Assembly (NCBI RefSeq): GCF_033568475.1
Contig: NC_133123.1
Span: 129,490,930-129,554,929, forward strand
Reading direction: 5' to 3'
DNA from: Henckelia pumila
Lineage: Eukaryota > Streptophyta > Magnoliopsida > Lamiales > Gesneriaceae
Length of the DNA: 64,000 nucleotides
The first letter of the stretch is position 1. Every line of letters begins with the position of its first letter. The translations under genes were made by a program, and so were the position numbers. Below the pieces are notes generated by a model. The model saw only the letters and a list, made by a program, of their open reading frames with translations, was not told the origin of the DNA and did no database searches. Shown here one piece after another: positions 1 through 11,365 of this stretch.

Positions 1-135
1 TGTGTAAGCCCTTTTCACCTGAGCTCAAATTGATATATAAATTTCTCTACTCCAATGTTGGGGTAAAATGTCTGAAGAATTGCTTCATATCGTGTTTTGA
101 GCAGCACTTTCAACTGGTCTTTCTCTTTGTCGCAG

Positions 136-299
136 AAAGGTGATCAGGACACTTATATTTACAGTGGATGGTGGTCTGTTTGGTGGACTAGTACATACAG
201 TATGATTCTCTCAAACGCTGCCTTCTTACATAAGAAATATATCAACATGTACACTTACGAGATGCCATCTTCCATTCGAGAATATGTGACCAAGAACAG
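136..299 (+). pseudogene. GT64 glycosyltransferase exon fragment (GMT1/EPC1-like)
   Basis: One exon-like block lies between an acceptor (CGCAG, ending 135) and a donor (AG/GTACTT at 300). It reads as about 54 residues starting KGDQDTYIYSGWWSVWWTST and ending SSIREYVTKN. This matches my recollection of plant family GT64 exostosin-like proteins such as glycosylinositol phosphorylceramide mannosyltransferase (GMT1/EPC1), a Golgi enzyme of sphingolipid glycosylation. The rest of the catalytic domain is absent downstream, so this is a fragment. It lies inside the CACTA element and was probably captured from a host gene. The intact parent gene is not in the window. Confidence 0.7.
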
Positions 300-958
300 G
301 TACTTATCAAACCATATATTTATTTAAAAACATTTTTCAGCTTCTCGTTTTTCAAATCTAACAGCTTTTAATCAATCACTACAAGGTGATCTTTGCATTG
401 TTGTTCAGTCGTTTAGATGCCAACTTAAACTTTGGTTTCAAACAGTTGATATATATTTTCATTCTAGTTTTCATAACCAGTAGTATTCTTTGTACCATAG
501 AAATTAGGTGGGTTCATAAATTGAAATGAGTTAAAATGATTTCCATAGCAGTATGTTCCATGTTAATGAGATTCATCCTTTTTCCTCCTTTTTTTAACAA
601 GTAACTTGAATATTTACACTGCTAATTAAGCACCACAGTGATTTCTAATTCTAAAAATATGATTATTTTATGTGCTTATTTGAATTAATTAGAGAGTTTG
701 GTAAATAAATAATCAGATTTTGGTTGTTTGTGGCAAATTATAATATCATTTATCGAACAATTTCAGCTTATATGAAATGGTGTATATTGATTTTTAGAGT
801 TTTATATTCAATATTTGGGAGTTCCGATGCTATGGTGATATACATTGGAATCTTTAGTACGGTTCTTGGAACTGGATTGGAACTGGATTCGATGAATTAT
901 AAATTCTGTATAATTTGTGAAGTTTAAATCTTATTGGCTCTTTTTGGCACTTATGCAG

Positions 959-1182
959 GGATATGGCATTGAATATGGAACATTTGTTCCAGCTGGACAA
1001 ACACGGGATCGTGAATCGAATCACTACTCTGCTTAATTTTACTCTTCTATTGTATTTAATTTTTTTATGTTATCGATATAATTTTCATTATTATGTTGTT
1101 TATGATATGATTAGGTGGCTTTCTTTCTTGACCCGGATTCCAATTGTGTGGTGGACTTCTTAAAAGATTTGCTGCAATGAAT
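959..1182 (+). pseudogene. Unidentified captured exon-like fragments
   Basis: Two short blocks look like exons. One (959-1033) follows a TTATGCAG acceptor and reads GYGIEYGTFVPAGQTRDRES and a few further residues. The other (1115-1182) follows a GATTAG acceptor, reads VAFFLDPDSNCVVDFLKDLL plus one residue, and ends in a stop. The AT-rich, intron-like DNA between them suggests remnants of two neighbouring exons of one gene. I cannot name the parent. They sit between the GT64 and DUF726 pieces on the same strand in the CACTA element, so capture is the simplest explanation. They are too short to make a working protein. Confidence 0.4.
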
Positions 1183-1314
1183 CAGCTCATTCAAGGTATG
1201 GGCAAGCATATTAAGTATCTTTTGCTGTCCTGTAATGAAAAAGTAGATGTCAAAACCAGAATTAAAATTCTTGTTTGCTCTGAAAGAGGAGGAATCCCAA
1301 ATTATAAACGTGAT

Positions 1315-1435
1315 CACCAGAAAGCTCGTGGGCTAAGTGCATGGAAACGTGGAGGTATCATCGGTGTTGTTGCACTAACTGGAGGAACCTTGATGGTTAT
1401 TACTGGAGGTATACAAACTTTATCACTCATTAAAT
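1315..1435 (+). pseudogene. TMCO4/DUF726-like fragment
   Basis: The stretch coding WKRGGIIGVVALTGGTLMV (about 1339-1398), followed by ITGG, closely matches the glycine-rich membrane segment of plant TMCO4/DUF726 proteins (recalled from the Arabidopsis At2g18100/At4g36210 type, alpha/beta-hydrolase-like membrane proteins). The downstream family sequence does not follow: the frame runs into unrelated sequence and stops at 1435. The upstream 45 or so codons are not recognisable as this family. I read it as one captured exon portion inside the CACTA element. Confidence 0.6.
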
Positions 1436-1949
1436 AATTGGATAACAAAGTCATGATTGTTAAATCTAGTATCTGGAAAGAAGCTATTTCCGCATTCCTT
1501 AATTAAATGGATCAAAACTTTATAATTCCAATCGCTTAGTGATAATTGCGTAATCTCTTAGTGATAGTTTCGTCATTCGTAGTTCATGTTCTTTTAGTAC
1601 TGATAAATATGTCTTTGGTTTTACTTTTCATTTTAATATATTCATATTTGTTTTATGTTTGTTTTTTTAAATAATTTACAGTATGGAGATTCAAATTAAA
1701 GGAAAAGAGATTGTTGCGGATTTTATGAAAGTTTGGGACGCTAACATGTGCTGAAGGAAGAAATCAAATTTTTTCGAGATTAATGCATAGTTTTTTTCTA
1801 GTGTTCATTAATTTAGAATTCGATTATTTTTATACTTGAATGATTTATAATATTGAAAAACTTTATTAAATTTTATTCTACAAATTTTTGAATTTTGAGT
1901 GATTTATAATATTGAAATTTGTGAATTAATTTTTTTTTTGTTTTTTATT

Positions 1950-2277
1950 TGAACAAAGACAACGCTTTTTTAAGTGTTGTCTTTACCAGAAAAGACAACG
2001 CTTTTTTGAAGCGTTGTCTTTTTTAGATACAACGACGCTTAAAAAGCGTTGTCTTTGTCAGATACGACAACGCTTTTTATAAAAGACAACGCTTAAAAAG
2101 CGTTGTCTTTTTTAGATACGACAATGCTTAAAAAAGCGTTGTCTTTTCCAGAAATGACAACGCTTTTTCTGCGTTATCTTTGAGCATGGTCTTTTACAAC
2201 ACTGGCTACGACAACGCTTTTTTGGGGACATTAACAACGCGAAAAAAGCGTTGTCTTTAGCCGTTTTTCTTGTAGTG
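1950..2277. repeat. CACTA subterminal inverted repeats
   Basis: About ten copies of a 10-12-bp motif (GACAACGCTTTTT and its complement AAAAAGCGTTGTC) alternate in both orientations over roughly 330 bp up to the terminus. Several neighbours pair into hairpins. Clustered subterminal repeats are where CACTA transposases (TNPA type) are known to bind. The regular alternation and closeness to the TIR support that role here, which is an inference. Confidence 0.75.
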
Positions 2278-3690
2278 AGTAGAGTATCGTCCCACAGAGA
2301 CTGAATATTTAATATTACACTGAATATTTGAAACTAGCCTGAATTAATCCTATTTAAAGCTACGAATTTTCAAGATTTATAAAACTAAAATTAATTCAAT
2401 AAAATAAAGAAATAAATAGCGCAGCGAACAATTAAGGAGAGAATTCTAGAGGTGCGACTTCGTTCAACCTTCCACCATGTTTAATCTCTAAGATATCTAT
2501 ATTATAAATTTTTCAATTTATTAGCCTAGAACTCTACTATTATTTATCCCATTTCCCAAGTGATGACATATATTAATTATCTAATATAGATCGCAATATT
2601 CCTATTAATAATCTAATATTAAATAATATGATTTGCATAACATTCTTCAAGGCTTCGATAGAGTTATATGCTTTCCAGCAATATAAACACTAAAGATGTG
2701 TTTTTCTATGTCTTGTTTATAATTTCCTCTCCCGAGTGATGAATTTAAACACATAAAGCTATCAACCTATGGCCAGTAGAGTTGAAAGGCAATCGAATCA
2801 GAAGAACACAAATAAATTCAACGAAGAATTCAAAAAAAATAAAAAATATTCTAAACATGGTTTCCGGTATCACTACATCGTCCCTTTAGATAAAAAAATT
2901 AGTTCATGATGGAATGTAAAATAAAATAAGATATAATCAGAAAATATTTCATCCCAACAAAAATATTTAAGAAGAAAAAGAACAAAAATCTATATAGAGG
3001 ATGCGTCTCCGTTCTCGGACGAAAGAAATCTCCGTCTTGTAATTTGTTCTCCAACCTTCAATCTTTTTCTCCCTTGTTCCCTCTCGTGTTCTTCCTTCAA
3101 ACCTAGCCGCCCACCTTTTTCATTCCCCCTTACCAGATAATATCAATTATCCTTTTCAATGTTAAGAGTCCTAGCTTTCCAAAACTACCCCGAACAAGTA
3201 GCGTTGTGACGCCAAAAATCTGCGCAGCTGCACTTCATATTCTGATTTTTCTCTCGTTGAGCAGCGTGAAAGAATATATAAGGGTGCAGGGGCGCCTATT
3301 AAGAGTGCTGGTGCACTTATTCTTCTGTTTTCTTTCTTTGTTCAGTGCCTAATTTTTTTGGACAGGTGCAGGGGCACTAATTTCTTGCGCTGGTGCACTA
3401 GGCTTTCTGGTTCTGCGTTCATTCAATATCCAACAGTGTAGGGGCACTTCTTTTCCGTGCAAGTGCACTTGTTGGGCTGCCCAAAAACATCTCCATCTTC
3501 TATTTTCTCCTTTGTTGCACTTTTCACACCATATTTGGTCTTTTTATGCTCCATAAACATTTCATAAATATTACCTTGCCTCCTACAAACAACAAAAACA
3601 ACACAAAACACATAATACCGCTCAAGAAACACAAAAATCCAAGTTAAAACTATGAAATATAAGTGCAATAACTTATCATCCTAATAAGTA
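2278..3690 (+). mobile_element. LTR-like noncoding retroelement remnant (5' end cut by CACTA)
   Basis: From 2278 (AGTAGAGTATCGTCCCACAG) rightwards the sequence resembles, in opposite orientation, the repeat at 16.4-17.8 kb. Both have a GAGTA(A/G)AGT... start, a CTCTCCCGAGTG-type motif (2730) and a region with repeated G/C-rich motifs (here GTGCAGGGGC/GTGCACTTG, 3280-3475). No coding capacity is visible. It looks like an LTR or large LTR-kin fossil whose first tens of bases were cut off by the CACTA insertion. The right limit is approximate. Confidence 0.5.
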
Positions 3691-5200
3691 GTAGTTGTTT
3701 GCTAAAACTTATGTTTTCAAATATTACTTTTATTTTTATTATTTATATATAAATATTCAAGTTTTATTTTGAATTTACAAATATCCCCTTGTTTGTTTAA
3801 TGATTTTAATTAATGAGGTTTTTTTGGCTTTCTAATTAATTTAATTTATATGGTTTATGTTTATACATTACTCTTATAAAACATGGTGAAAAATTATTGT
3901 TAGCTATCTGTTTTTTTTTTCCATTCGTATTCTTATTTTTTTTCTCTTTATTTGTGGTTGTTAGCTAAAACTTATGTTTTCAAATAAAATTTTTTTGCAA
4001 CCAATATTTTTTAGTTGAAATTTACAAATTAATTTAATTGTTTTTTATTTTCTCATTAATTATTTTGTGCATTGTTTGTTTGTTTTTTTTATAACACTTT
4101 ATCTTTAACAAGTCCATTGATTATTTTTAAAATAATGCTATAATTAATTGTTTTGTTTTCATTTTCTCATTAATATTTTTTGGAATTGTTTGTTTGGTTT
4201 TTCATCACACTTTGTCTCTATATATGTCCATTGGTTATTTTAAAAATAAAGTTAGAACTTATGTGCTTAAATAAATTTTGTTACAACCAATCTTTTGTGG
4301 CGTCGACTACAACTATAATGTGTTTAAAAAAAATTTCTGCAACAATTGGTTGGATTACTTGTATAAAACATGGAGAAAAAATTATTGTGAAATATTTTTT
4401 TTTTTCTATTTGAATTCTTATTTCTTGTCTCTTTAGTTGTGATTTGTAACTAAAACTTATGCTTCCAAATATTAATTTTTATATATAAATATGCAAGTTC
4501 CATTGTAAATTTACAAACATGTCTTTGTTTGTTTAATGACTTTAATTAATGGGGTTTCTTTATGACTTTCTAATTAATTTAATTTATATGATTTATGTGT
4601 ATACATTACTTGCATAAAATATAGTAAAAAAATTATTGTCAACTATCTTTCTCTTTTTTTTTCTTTCATTTGAATTCTTATTTTTTATCTCTTTAATTGT
4701 GATTGTTAGCTAAAACTTATGTTTTCAAATTAAAAATTTTTGGCAACCAATATTTTTTAGTTTAAATTTACAAATTAATTTAATTTTTTTATTTCTTATT
4801 AATTATTTTGTGCATTGTTTGTTTTTTTTCATAACACTTTATCTTTAACAAGTCCATTGATTATTTTTAAAATAAGAAGTCCATTGATTATTTTTAAAAT
4901 AAGGCTAAAATTATTTTTTTTTTCATTTTCTCATTAATATTTTTGGCATTGTTTGTTTGGTTTTTTATTACACCTTGTCTTTATGTGCATTGATTATTTT
5001 AAAAATAAAGCTAAAACTTATGTGCTTAAATAAATTTTAGTGCAATCAATATTTTGTGGATTTGACTACGTACAACTAATGTGTTTAAAAAAAATTCTGC
5101 AACCAAAATATTTTAATTACATTTATCATTTACTTAAGAAAATATGATAAAAATATCATCTTGATATGATTTTTTTTAGATTTTATAATTTATAATCTCT
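3691..5200. repeat. Diverged tandem duplication, about 750-bp units
   Basis: Very AT-rich DNA in which the block near 3697 (CTAAAACTTATGTTTTCAAA) recurs near 4451 and again near 4709, and other blocks recur at offsets of about 745-760 bp (3963/4708, 4247/5007). This indicates two head-to-tail copies of about 750 bp with an internal sub-repeat. No coding sequence or recognisable transposon ends are seen. 5201-5506 is more AT-rich DNA with nothing I recognise. Confidence 0.6.
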
Positions 5201-6713
5201 TTATTTTACTTGTAGTAATTAGCCACGAATTATTTGTGTAAATATAAAAGTTATATGCTTTTTTTAGAGCTTTTAATTTTCTAAGATGATCTTTATTCTA
5301 CAAGTGGTCATTAATCATAACTTATATGAATAAATTATAAATGATAATATCAACTATATGATGCTGCTTGGTTTTCGATATCTAATTTATTTTTTTTAAA
5401 ATTTTATGGTTTGTATTTAAAAACTAATTAAATAAAATATCTTCAAAAAAAATAATGTGATAATTTTTTTGTTTAAAATTTTTAAATCATTTTTTACTTG
5501 TTATCCTACCGGGATCCACTACTAATAACTTGATAACCCTGTAATTAACTTAATTACAACATTAACACATAAATAACTGAAGATAACTGAAAGATCAAAT
5601 TATAATAAAAGATAGAAATTTTCTTAAATTAAAACCAACAATACCCTATACTCTTAGGTCCTGATAACTGACTGAACATTGATTCACTTCCTGGACAACT
5701 TGCAAGTTGTCTCTTTGAATGAGGTGCCCTCAAATACTGACAGTAATCTTGGACAAACACTGTCATAGGTAACCGCACACGCTGCTTTATTGTCCAGTGG
5801 ATGTCACACGGTTACGAGAAACAAGAGCTGAGTGATCCAACTAAACTATCTCAAGGGATATCAGACTCAACATGATTATCACATGTTCATCCATAATATG
5901 ATAGGATAAAAATATATCATATGATAGATAATAATGCAATACATAAACATTCATATTCAGCTGGATACCAATGTCAATAGTTATGTTCCTCTAAAAACCT
6001 GGTTTAGGAGCACAAAGTCTAAGTACCAGCCTAAAGATAAGTGAATGTCATATCATTATTTTTTTTTACCCTAGAAGTATTTGGTAATCCAGTAGATAGT
6101 ACAAATAACTATTAAGGATTCGGGACAATAATTCCATCTATTTTTAATCCGTAGAAGTTGAGAGTGCCTCAACTGGGCACAATTTCGCTACAAACTCGGT
6201 GGCACACTACTCTTTGCTAGCCCTCGATAATATGGTCAGAAACACTTAAATATAAACTAAATAACTTAGGAAACTCTGTTACACTTAGGAAGAATCTCAT
6301 GTCTATTTGAACTTATGTGTTTAAATCAAAGTTTTTTGCAACTAACATTTTTTATTATTTTTATTTATAAATTACTTAAATAAAACAAAATAAAAGATCA
6401 TTTTAGTATTATTTTTTAGAGTTTCTAATTTTATATTTGCAATAATTTTTTCAACCAACGCTTTCTTGTGGATTTATTTATAAATTATTTTAATAAAATA
6501 TGGTGAAATACAATTGAGATAAACATATGACAAAATAAAATGATACGATAAAATCGGATATGAGAAAAAATTTGTGTATTTCAATGTTTTAATTTTTTTA
6601 AAAAAATATTTTTTTTCAAATTATTCACATATGAGTAATTAACATGAATTTTGAAATGTAATGTTATTTTCATTATCTTCCATTAAGTTAATTTAATTTT
6701 CGAGTAGATATTT

Positions 6714-6872
6714 TGTGAGACGGTCCCACGGATCTTTATCCTTAAGACGAGTCAATCATGTTCATACTTACAAATAAAAATAATACTTTTGACATAAAAA
6801 TCAATAATTTTTCATGTGTAACTTAAATAAGAAATATATCTCATAAAATTGACTTGTGAGATTGTCTTACAT
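6714..6872. mobile_element. GTGAGACGGTC-type MITE, copy 1
   Basis: About 160 bp with imperfect inverted ends: TTGTGAGACGGTCCCACGGA at the left and CTTGTGAGATTGTCTTACAT at the right. It has the internal run ACAAATAAAAATAATAC that I recall from a very common short element of asterid genomes. Family placement is from memory. It was present before the local duplication, since the second unit carries it in the same place. Confidence 0.5.
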
Positions 6873-8255
6873 GAGTTGTTCTTTTAATTTTCTTTCAAAT
6901 TCTAATTACTCCAACGTATGTTCTTCATGTCCGAGATCCACTACTAATCATTCGATAAACATGTAATTAATTTAATAATTATTAGCATATAAATAACTGA
7001 ATATAACAGAAAACTTGATAATTAATTATATAACCCAATCGAATTACAATAAAAGATAGAAATATCTTTAAATTAAAATCAATGGTGTCCTCTGCTCCTA
7101 GGTCCTGGTAATTTAATGAACATTGATTCACCTTCTGCCTGAACAACTTGCAAGTTGCACCATCGAATGTGAACTCCATGATAGAATCAAGTACGTGAGT
7201 GAAATTTTCAAGTACACAATGTATGAGTACACATGTTTATATGCAAGGACTCCTTTGGTTAATCAGGATTAAAAAATTGGAACTCATGCTTAGACTTTAA
7301 GAACCCCAGTATGAGCTCGATATTCCAAAAATCCATTGAATGCCACAAATATTGACCGTGATCTTAGACATACATTATCCTAGATAAGTACCGCACACTA
7401 TGTTCTATACATCCAGTGGATGTCACACGGTTACAAGAAACAAGAGCTGAGCGACCCTACTCAACTAACTATCTCAAGGTATATCAGGCTCAACGTGATT
7501 AGCACATGTTCATACATACATTACAGGATAATCATGCATCATATCATAGATATCTCAGTCAATACTTATGTATCTCTAAAAAACTGGTTTAGTAGCACAA
7601 AGTCTATAAAGTCTCAGCCTAAAGATAAGTGAACATCATAACACTAATTTTTTTAATCTTAAAGTCTCTATTAATTCAATAGATAATCTCAATAACTATT
7701 AAGTATTCGGAACTATCTTTTATCTGTCGTTAGTTCACAGAAGTCGAGAGCCCCACAACTGAGCACAGTTTGGTTACGACCTCAGTAGCACACTGCCTCC
7801 TTGCTATCCCTCGATAATATGGCTAGAAACACTCAAATATAGAATGAATAACTCAGGAAACTCTGTTGCATGTATTTAGGTATGAGTATCTCACGTCTAT
7901 GTTAACTTATGTGTTTAAATTAAAATTTTTTGCAACCAACATTTTGTTGTGATTTTTTTTTATAAATTACGTAAATGAAAAACAATAAAATATCATTTTG
8001 ATATGATTTTTTTTTAGTTTCTAATTTTCTAATTTGTAATAAATTTTCCAACCAATGTTTTCTTCTGATTTACATTTATAAATTACGTTAATAAAACATG
8101 GTAAAAGATCATTACGATAAGAATACGACAAAATAAAATGATACAATAAAAACAGATATTTGAAAGAATTTAGTAGTTCAAATCTTTTTTAATTTTTTTT
8201 TAAAAAAACATATATTTTCCAAATTCGTTAATATGAGTAATTAACATGAATTGTT

Positions 8256-8391
8256 TTTTTTCGAGGGGGACTAGAACAAAACCTCTCAAGATTACTAGAA
8301 TTACAATAATGAAACTAAGAACAACCAAAAAACCAAAACTAATTAAGAGTTATAAAATTTCGAGGAAGTACAAATATAAGGTAGATAAAAA
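8256..8391 (-). mobile_element. Short non-LTR retroposon (SINE or LINE 3' stub)
   Basis: A 136-bp insert is flanked by a perfect 10-bp direct repeat ATGAATTGTT (8246-8255 and 8392-8401). A T-run directly inside its left end would be the poly-A tail on the minus strand. The adjacent CGAGGGGGACTAGAAC reads GTTCTAGTCCCCCTCG on the minus strand. The corresponding site in the first duplicated unit (about 6640-6660) is empty. The long target duplication plus tail are diagnostic of L1-driven retroposition. SINE versus truncated LINE is undecided. Confidence 0.65.
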
Positions 8392-8458
8392 ATGAATTGT
8401 TGAAATTTAATACTATTGTTGTCATCTTTTGTTGAGCTAATTAATTTTAGAGTATGTC

Positions 8459-8619
8459 TCTTGTGAGACGGTCTCACAGATCTTTATTCTTTAGACCGCT
8501 CAATCTTGCTCGTATTTACAAATAAAAATAATACTTTAGGCATTAAATTTAATAATTTTTCATGGGTGATCTAAATAAGAAATCAATTTAACAAAGTTGG
8601 CTCGTGATATTGTCTTACT
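8459..8619. mobile_element. GTGAGACGGTC-type MITE, copy 2
   Basis: Begins CTTGTGAGACGGTCTCACAG, continues with ACAAATAAAAATAATAC and ends near TATTGTCTTACTAG. It is the counterpart of the copy at 6714 in the second unit of the tandem duplication, so it reached this place by duplication rather than a new insertion. Confidence 0.5.
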
Positions 8620-8673
8620 AGAGTTTTAGTTTTAATTTTGTTTCAAATTTTAATTACTCAATCACGTTTTCTA

Positions 8674-8675
<2 letters not shown>

Positions 8676-8711
<36 letters not shown>
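8676..8711. repeat. (TA)n microsatellite
   Basis: An uninterrupted alternating TA run of about 36 bases directly left of the hAT-like element. Confidence 0.95.
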
Positions 8712-8714
<3 letters not shown>

Positions 8715-8716
8715 CT

Positions 8717-9348
8717 AGGGGGGATCACGGTGCGGTTTGACGGTTTTTCGTAAGAAATTCAAACCGAATTATCAATTGGAGTTCGGTTATATTTTATTTT
8801 TTTTAGTTGAGATTTTATATGTAAAATTGTTTTCGCTGTTTTCGGCGATTTTAAGCGGTTGCGGTTGGTTCGCGGTTTTTTTAATGATAAGTAAAATGAA
8901 AAAAAATTAAAACTATTCAAATTATTAGAATAACGAATGAAAACTATAATAAACAAAATAAAACTAAATAAAATAACAATCAAGCGACAAAATAAAGTTA
9001 ATCAACTATAATATGTTTAGACAAGGTTGAAGATTAATATTAGTATAGAGATGTAGTGTATAGATTAACAAGAGACTCAAAGAGGGGAAATTTTTTTGAA
9101 GAAGAGTTGGGAGAGAAGAGAGTGGAGGCGGCATAAGAATCTATTGTGTATAATGTATATACAATGTGATATAAATATAACTCTAGCTAAATACAACTAT
9201 ATCGTGCGGGGCGGTTTGGGCTAAAAATTATAACCGAACCGTAATGGCGGGCCGGTTCCCATTTTTTTTAAAAACCGCGGTTATTTTTTAAAAAAAAGAT
9301 ATGGCGGTGCGGAGCGGACGGTTTTTGAAAAAAAATTGATCACCCCTA
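8717..9348. mobile_element. hAT-like non-autonomous element
   Basis: About 630 bp bounded by inverted ends AGGGGGGATCACGGTGCGG and, at the right, ...TTGATCACCCCT (minus strand AGGGGTGATCAA). Subterminal copies of ACGGTTTTT and GCGGT-rich motifs face each other. No transposase reading frame is present. I could not find a clean 8-bp target duplication, so the superfamily assignment rests on the AGGGGTG-type end. Confidence 0.55.
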
Positions 9349-9842
9349 ATACTAATTAACCTACATAAAGTAATTATAATGCCTTTAAATAGGGTAATTC
9401 TCGGCTCATATCAAATACTAATCAAATAAGCCTTAAAATTAACTAAATACACTAAATTGAGGCTCTTCACTTGATATATATGATTCTTGTAAGCATGACA
9501 AAAGCAAACACGAGTATATCAAACACGTGCCAATCTTCTTTGACTCCAAATTCGTATTTCCACCCCTAAACTCTATGGTAATAGATCAAATTTTAAACTT
9601 ACACTTTATTAATTTACACATTACTAATAGAAATTAGAATGTATTTTAAATAACATCATTATTATATGGACTTAAAATCCATCATAATGAACATAAAATA
9701 CTATATAAACATATAAAAGATGTATTTGAAGTTTATGGTCTTACTTCTCTAAACAACAAAAATACATTTGACTAGATTTGAATCAATCCATCCAAGTGCA
9801 ACATGAATATTGAAAATAACATCAAGAAAATTATTATTATTG

Positions 9843-9879
<37 letters not shown>

Positions 9880-9940
9880 GTGATACGGAGTGAAAAAGAT
9901 GATGTTAGAAAATAAAACAGAAAACACGAGAATGAATTCA
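9349..9940. other. Intergenic DNA downstream of the O-methyltransferase gene
   Basis: AT-rich, including a (TTA)n microsatellite at about 9833-9879. Part must be the 3' untranslated region of the minus-strand O-methyltransferase gene ending at 9941. No other gene seen. Confidence 0.6.
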
Positions 9941-11365
9941 TCACTTGTGCAATTCCATAACCCAAATGCCATAAGCAGAGCAAATTTTGAAGAGTTTAGT
10001 GAAGCCAGCTTCATTGGACAAGGCTTCATATTGCCGCAGAGTCCTCTCTTTCCCACTTGGGCTGTACGCTAACATCATCACATCTGCCAAGGCTCCCACC
10101 GCATCATGACCGCTACCGCTACTGCTGCTGCTGCTGCTGCTATTGTTTAGAGTCTCGGATAATATACATTCCGCAATAATCACCTTCCCATTTTCTGGTA
10201 AAGCTTCATAGCAATTCTTCAAGATTTTTATGCTTTCTTTATCGTTCCAATCATGAAGAATCCACTATACATATTCACACATGTCCCGATTATAATTAGC
10301 TAGTGATATCATATAAATTAATAGTGAAAAAATGTGAATAATATAGCGTCACACCTTCATGAAAATGGCATCCCCTTTGGGCACACTGGCAAACATATCT
10401 CCTCCCATGTGTTGCACGCCTAATTTATTAATTGTACACACAAACACCCAAATTTTCTAAAAAAATCCAATGTGTTACTTTTCAATTTTAGAACAAATTA
10501 ACAAGTACTATATATACCATACCTGGGTAAGATGGAGCAACTTGAATAACATGTGGCAAATCAAAATTGATTGCCTTGATTGAGGGGTACTTAGAGACGA
10601 TCATATCGAGCGCGACTCCGATTCCGCCCCCAACATCCACCAGGGACTTGAGACCTTGGAATCCCTTGTATATTTCCACGATTTTCTTCATTATGAAAAC
10701 AGAATGATTAGACATAGAGAGGTTGCAGGCGTTGTTGAACCTCGAATCTTTGGCCGCGTACTCGAATAATGTCATCCCATGTACTCTGTCGAATGGAGTT
10801 GTTGCCTCCAATATAGCATCTTTCAAGTGGTACCTGTCCTTAGTTATACCATGCATGCATTTCAAAATATTACTAAATAAAATGTCCACAAATTTATCGA
10901 CTTGAGTTCCATACTGATCATATAAAAAGCTTCTATATATATAGACTTAAATAAATACCAGCTCTCCATCATGACCTTGTCTTGGATAAACAGAGACACA
11001 GGTGCCATAGAGACACCATCCTCGTTTTTGGTCAAGAACTCGCCCACCGGAGCTAAAGAGTATCGCCGCTCGAGACCGCCACAGGGCAGCGGTTCCGGCC
11101 TACTGCATTTCACGATGGCGTGCACGGCCAGAAGCAGGAGGATTCGGTCCAGCATTGTGGCTGCAAAGCCAGAGTCTTTGGTGGGAAGCTGGGATGCAAG
11201 TTCAGAAGCAGAAAGTGAAGCATTTGGGCCAGCTTTTCTGATGATTTCGAGAAGATCGAGTTCTATTGCTGCTTTAAGCACCATAGGAAGCACCGAACCA
11301 CAAGCTAATTGCATGGTAAGAAAGCCAAACTCCTCTTCCGAATACTGATCATCATCATCATCCAT
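9941..11365 (-). CDS. Caffeic-acid-type O-methyltransferase (class II, SAM-dependent)
   Basis: Four exons on the minus strand: 11365-10959, 10833-10523, 10419-10355 and 10264-9941. All have GT-AG introns and add up to an intact 368-residue protein, the usual COMT length. These cytosolic dimers methylate hydroxyls of phenylpropanoids, flavonoids or related phenolics using S-adenosylmethionine. An N-terminal dimerisation domain (about 10-110) precedes the Rossmann domain. The SAM motif LVDVGGGIG is at about 200-208 and DLPHVI follows. The catalytic trio known from alfalfa COMT is kept: His265 (ILHDW), Glu293 (AEC) and Glu334 (SGKERT). I start at the ATG at 11365; an in-frame GTG four codons upstream is not a plausible start. 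The oddity is a run of eight serines (303-310) plus GSGHD, encoded by a CTG/CTA-type microsatellite where relatives have a proline/alanine loop. The true substrate cannot be read from the sequence. Confidence 0.93.

Larger units (their letters stand above)
1..2277. mobile_element. CACTA (En/Spm-type) transposon, right-hand part
   Basis: The sequence ending at 2277 reads, on the minus strand, CACTACAAGAAAAACGG, the classic terminal inverted repeat of plant CACTA elements. The next three bases (AGT, 2278-2280) would be the 3-bp target duplication. Inside the end lie many inverted subterminal repeats (separate entry). No matching left terminus occurs in the window, so the element starts before base 1. 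No transposase-like protein is visible here. Instead the body holds exon-like pieces of host genes, as in gene-capturing non-autonomous CACTA elements. Superfamily call firm; left extent unknown. Confidence 0.8.
5507..8655. repeat. Large tandem duplication (units 5507-6928 and 6929-8655)
   Basis: Unit 1 begins GGGATCCACTACTAATAACT and unit 2 begins at 6929 with a close match. The same order of landmarks follows in both: a segment containing GTGGATGTCACACGGTTAC (5790s and 7410s), a segment with CTCGATAATATGG (6224 and 7813), an AACTTATGTGTTTAAAT block (6316 and 7903), and a GTGAGACGGTC MITE (6714 and 8459). The offset grows from about 1.42 to 1.75 kb because of insertions in unit 2. No protein-coding potential is seen. 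Confidence 0.7.

Noticed and set aside
7420-7632. 70-codon frame in the tandem duplication
   Set aside because: The equivalent stretch in the first unit is not open in the same way; no conservation of a protein.
10971-11348. 125-codon plus-strand open frame
   Set aside because: Antisense to exon 1 of the O-methyltransferase; no family resemblance.
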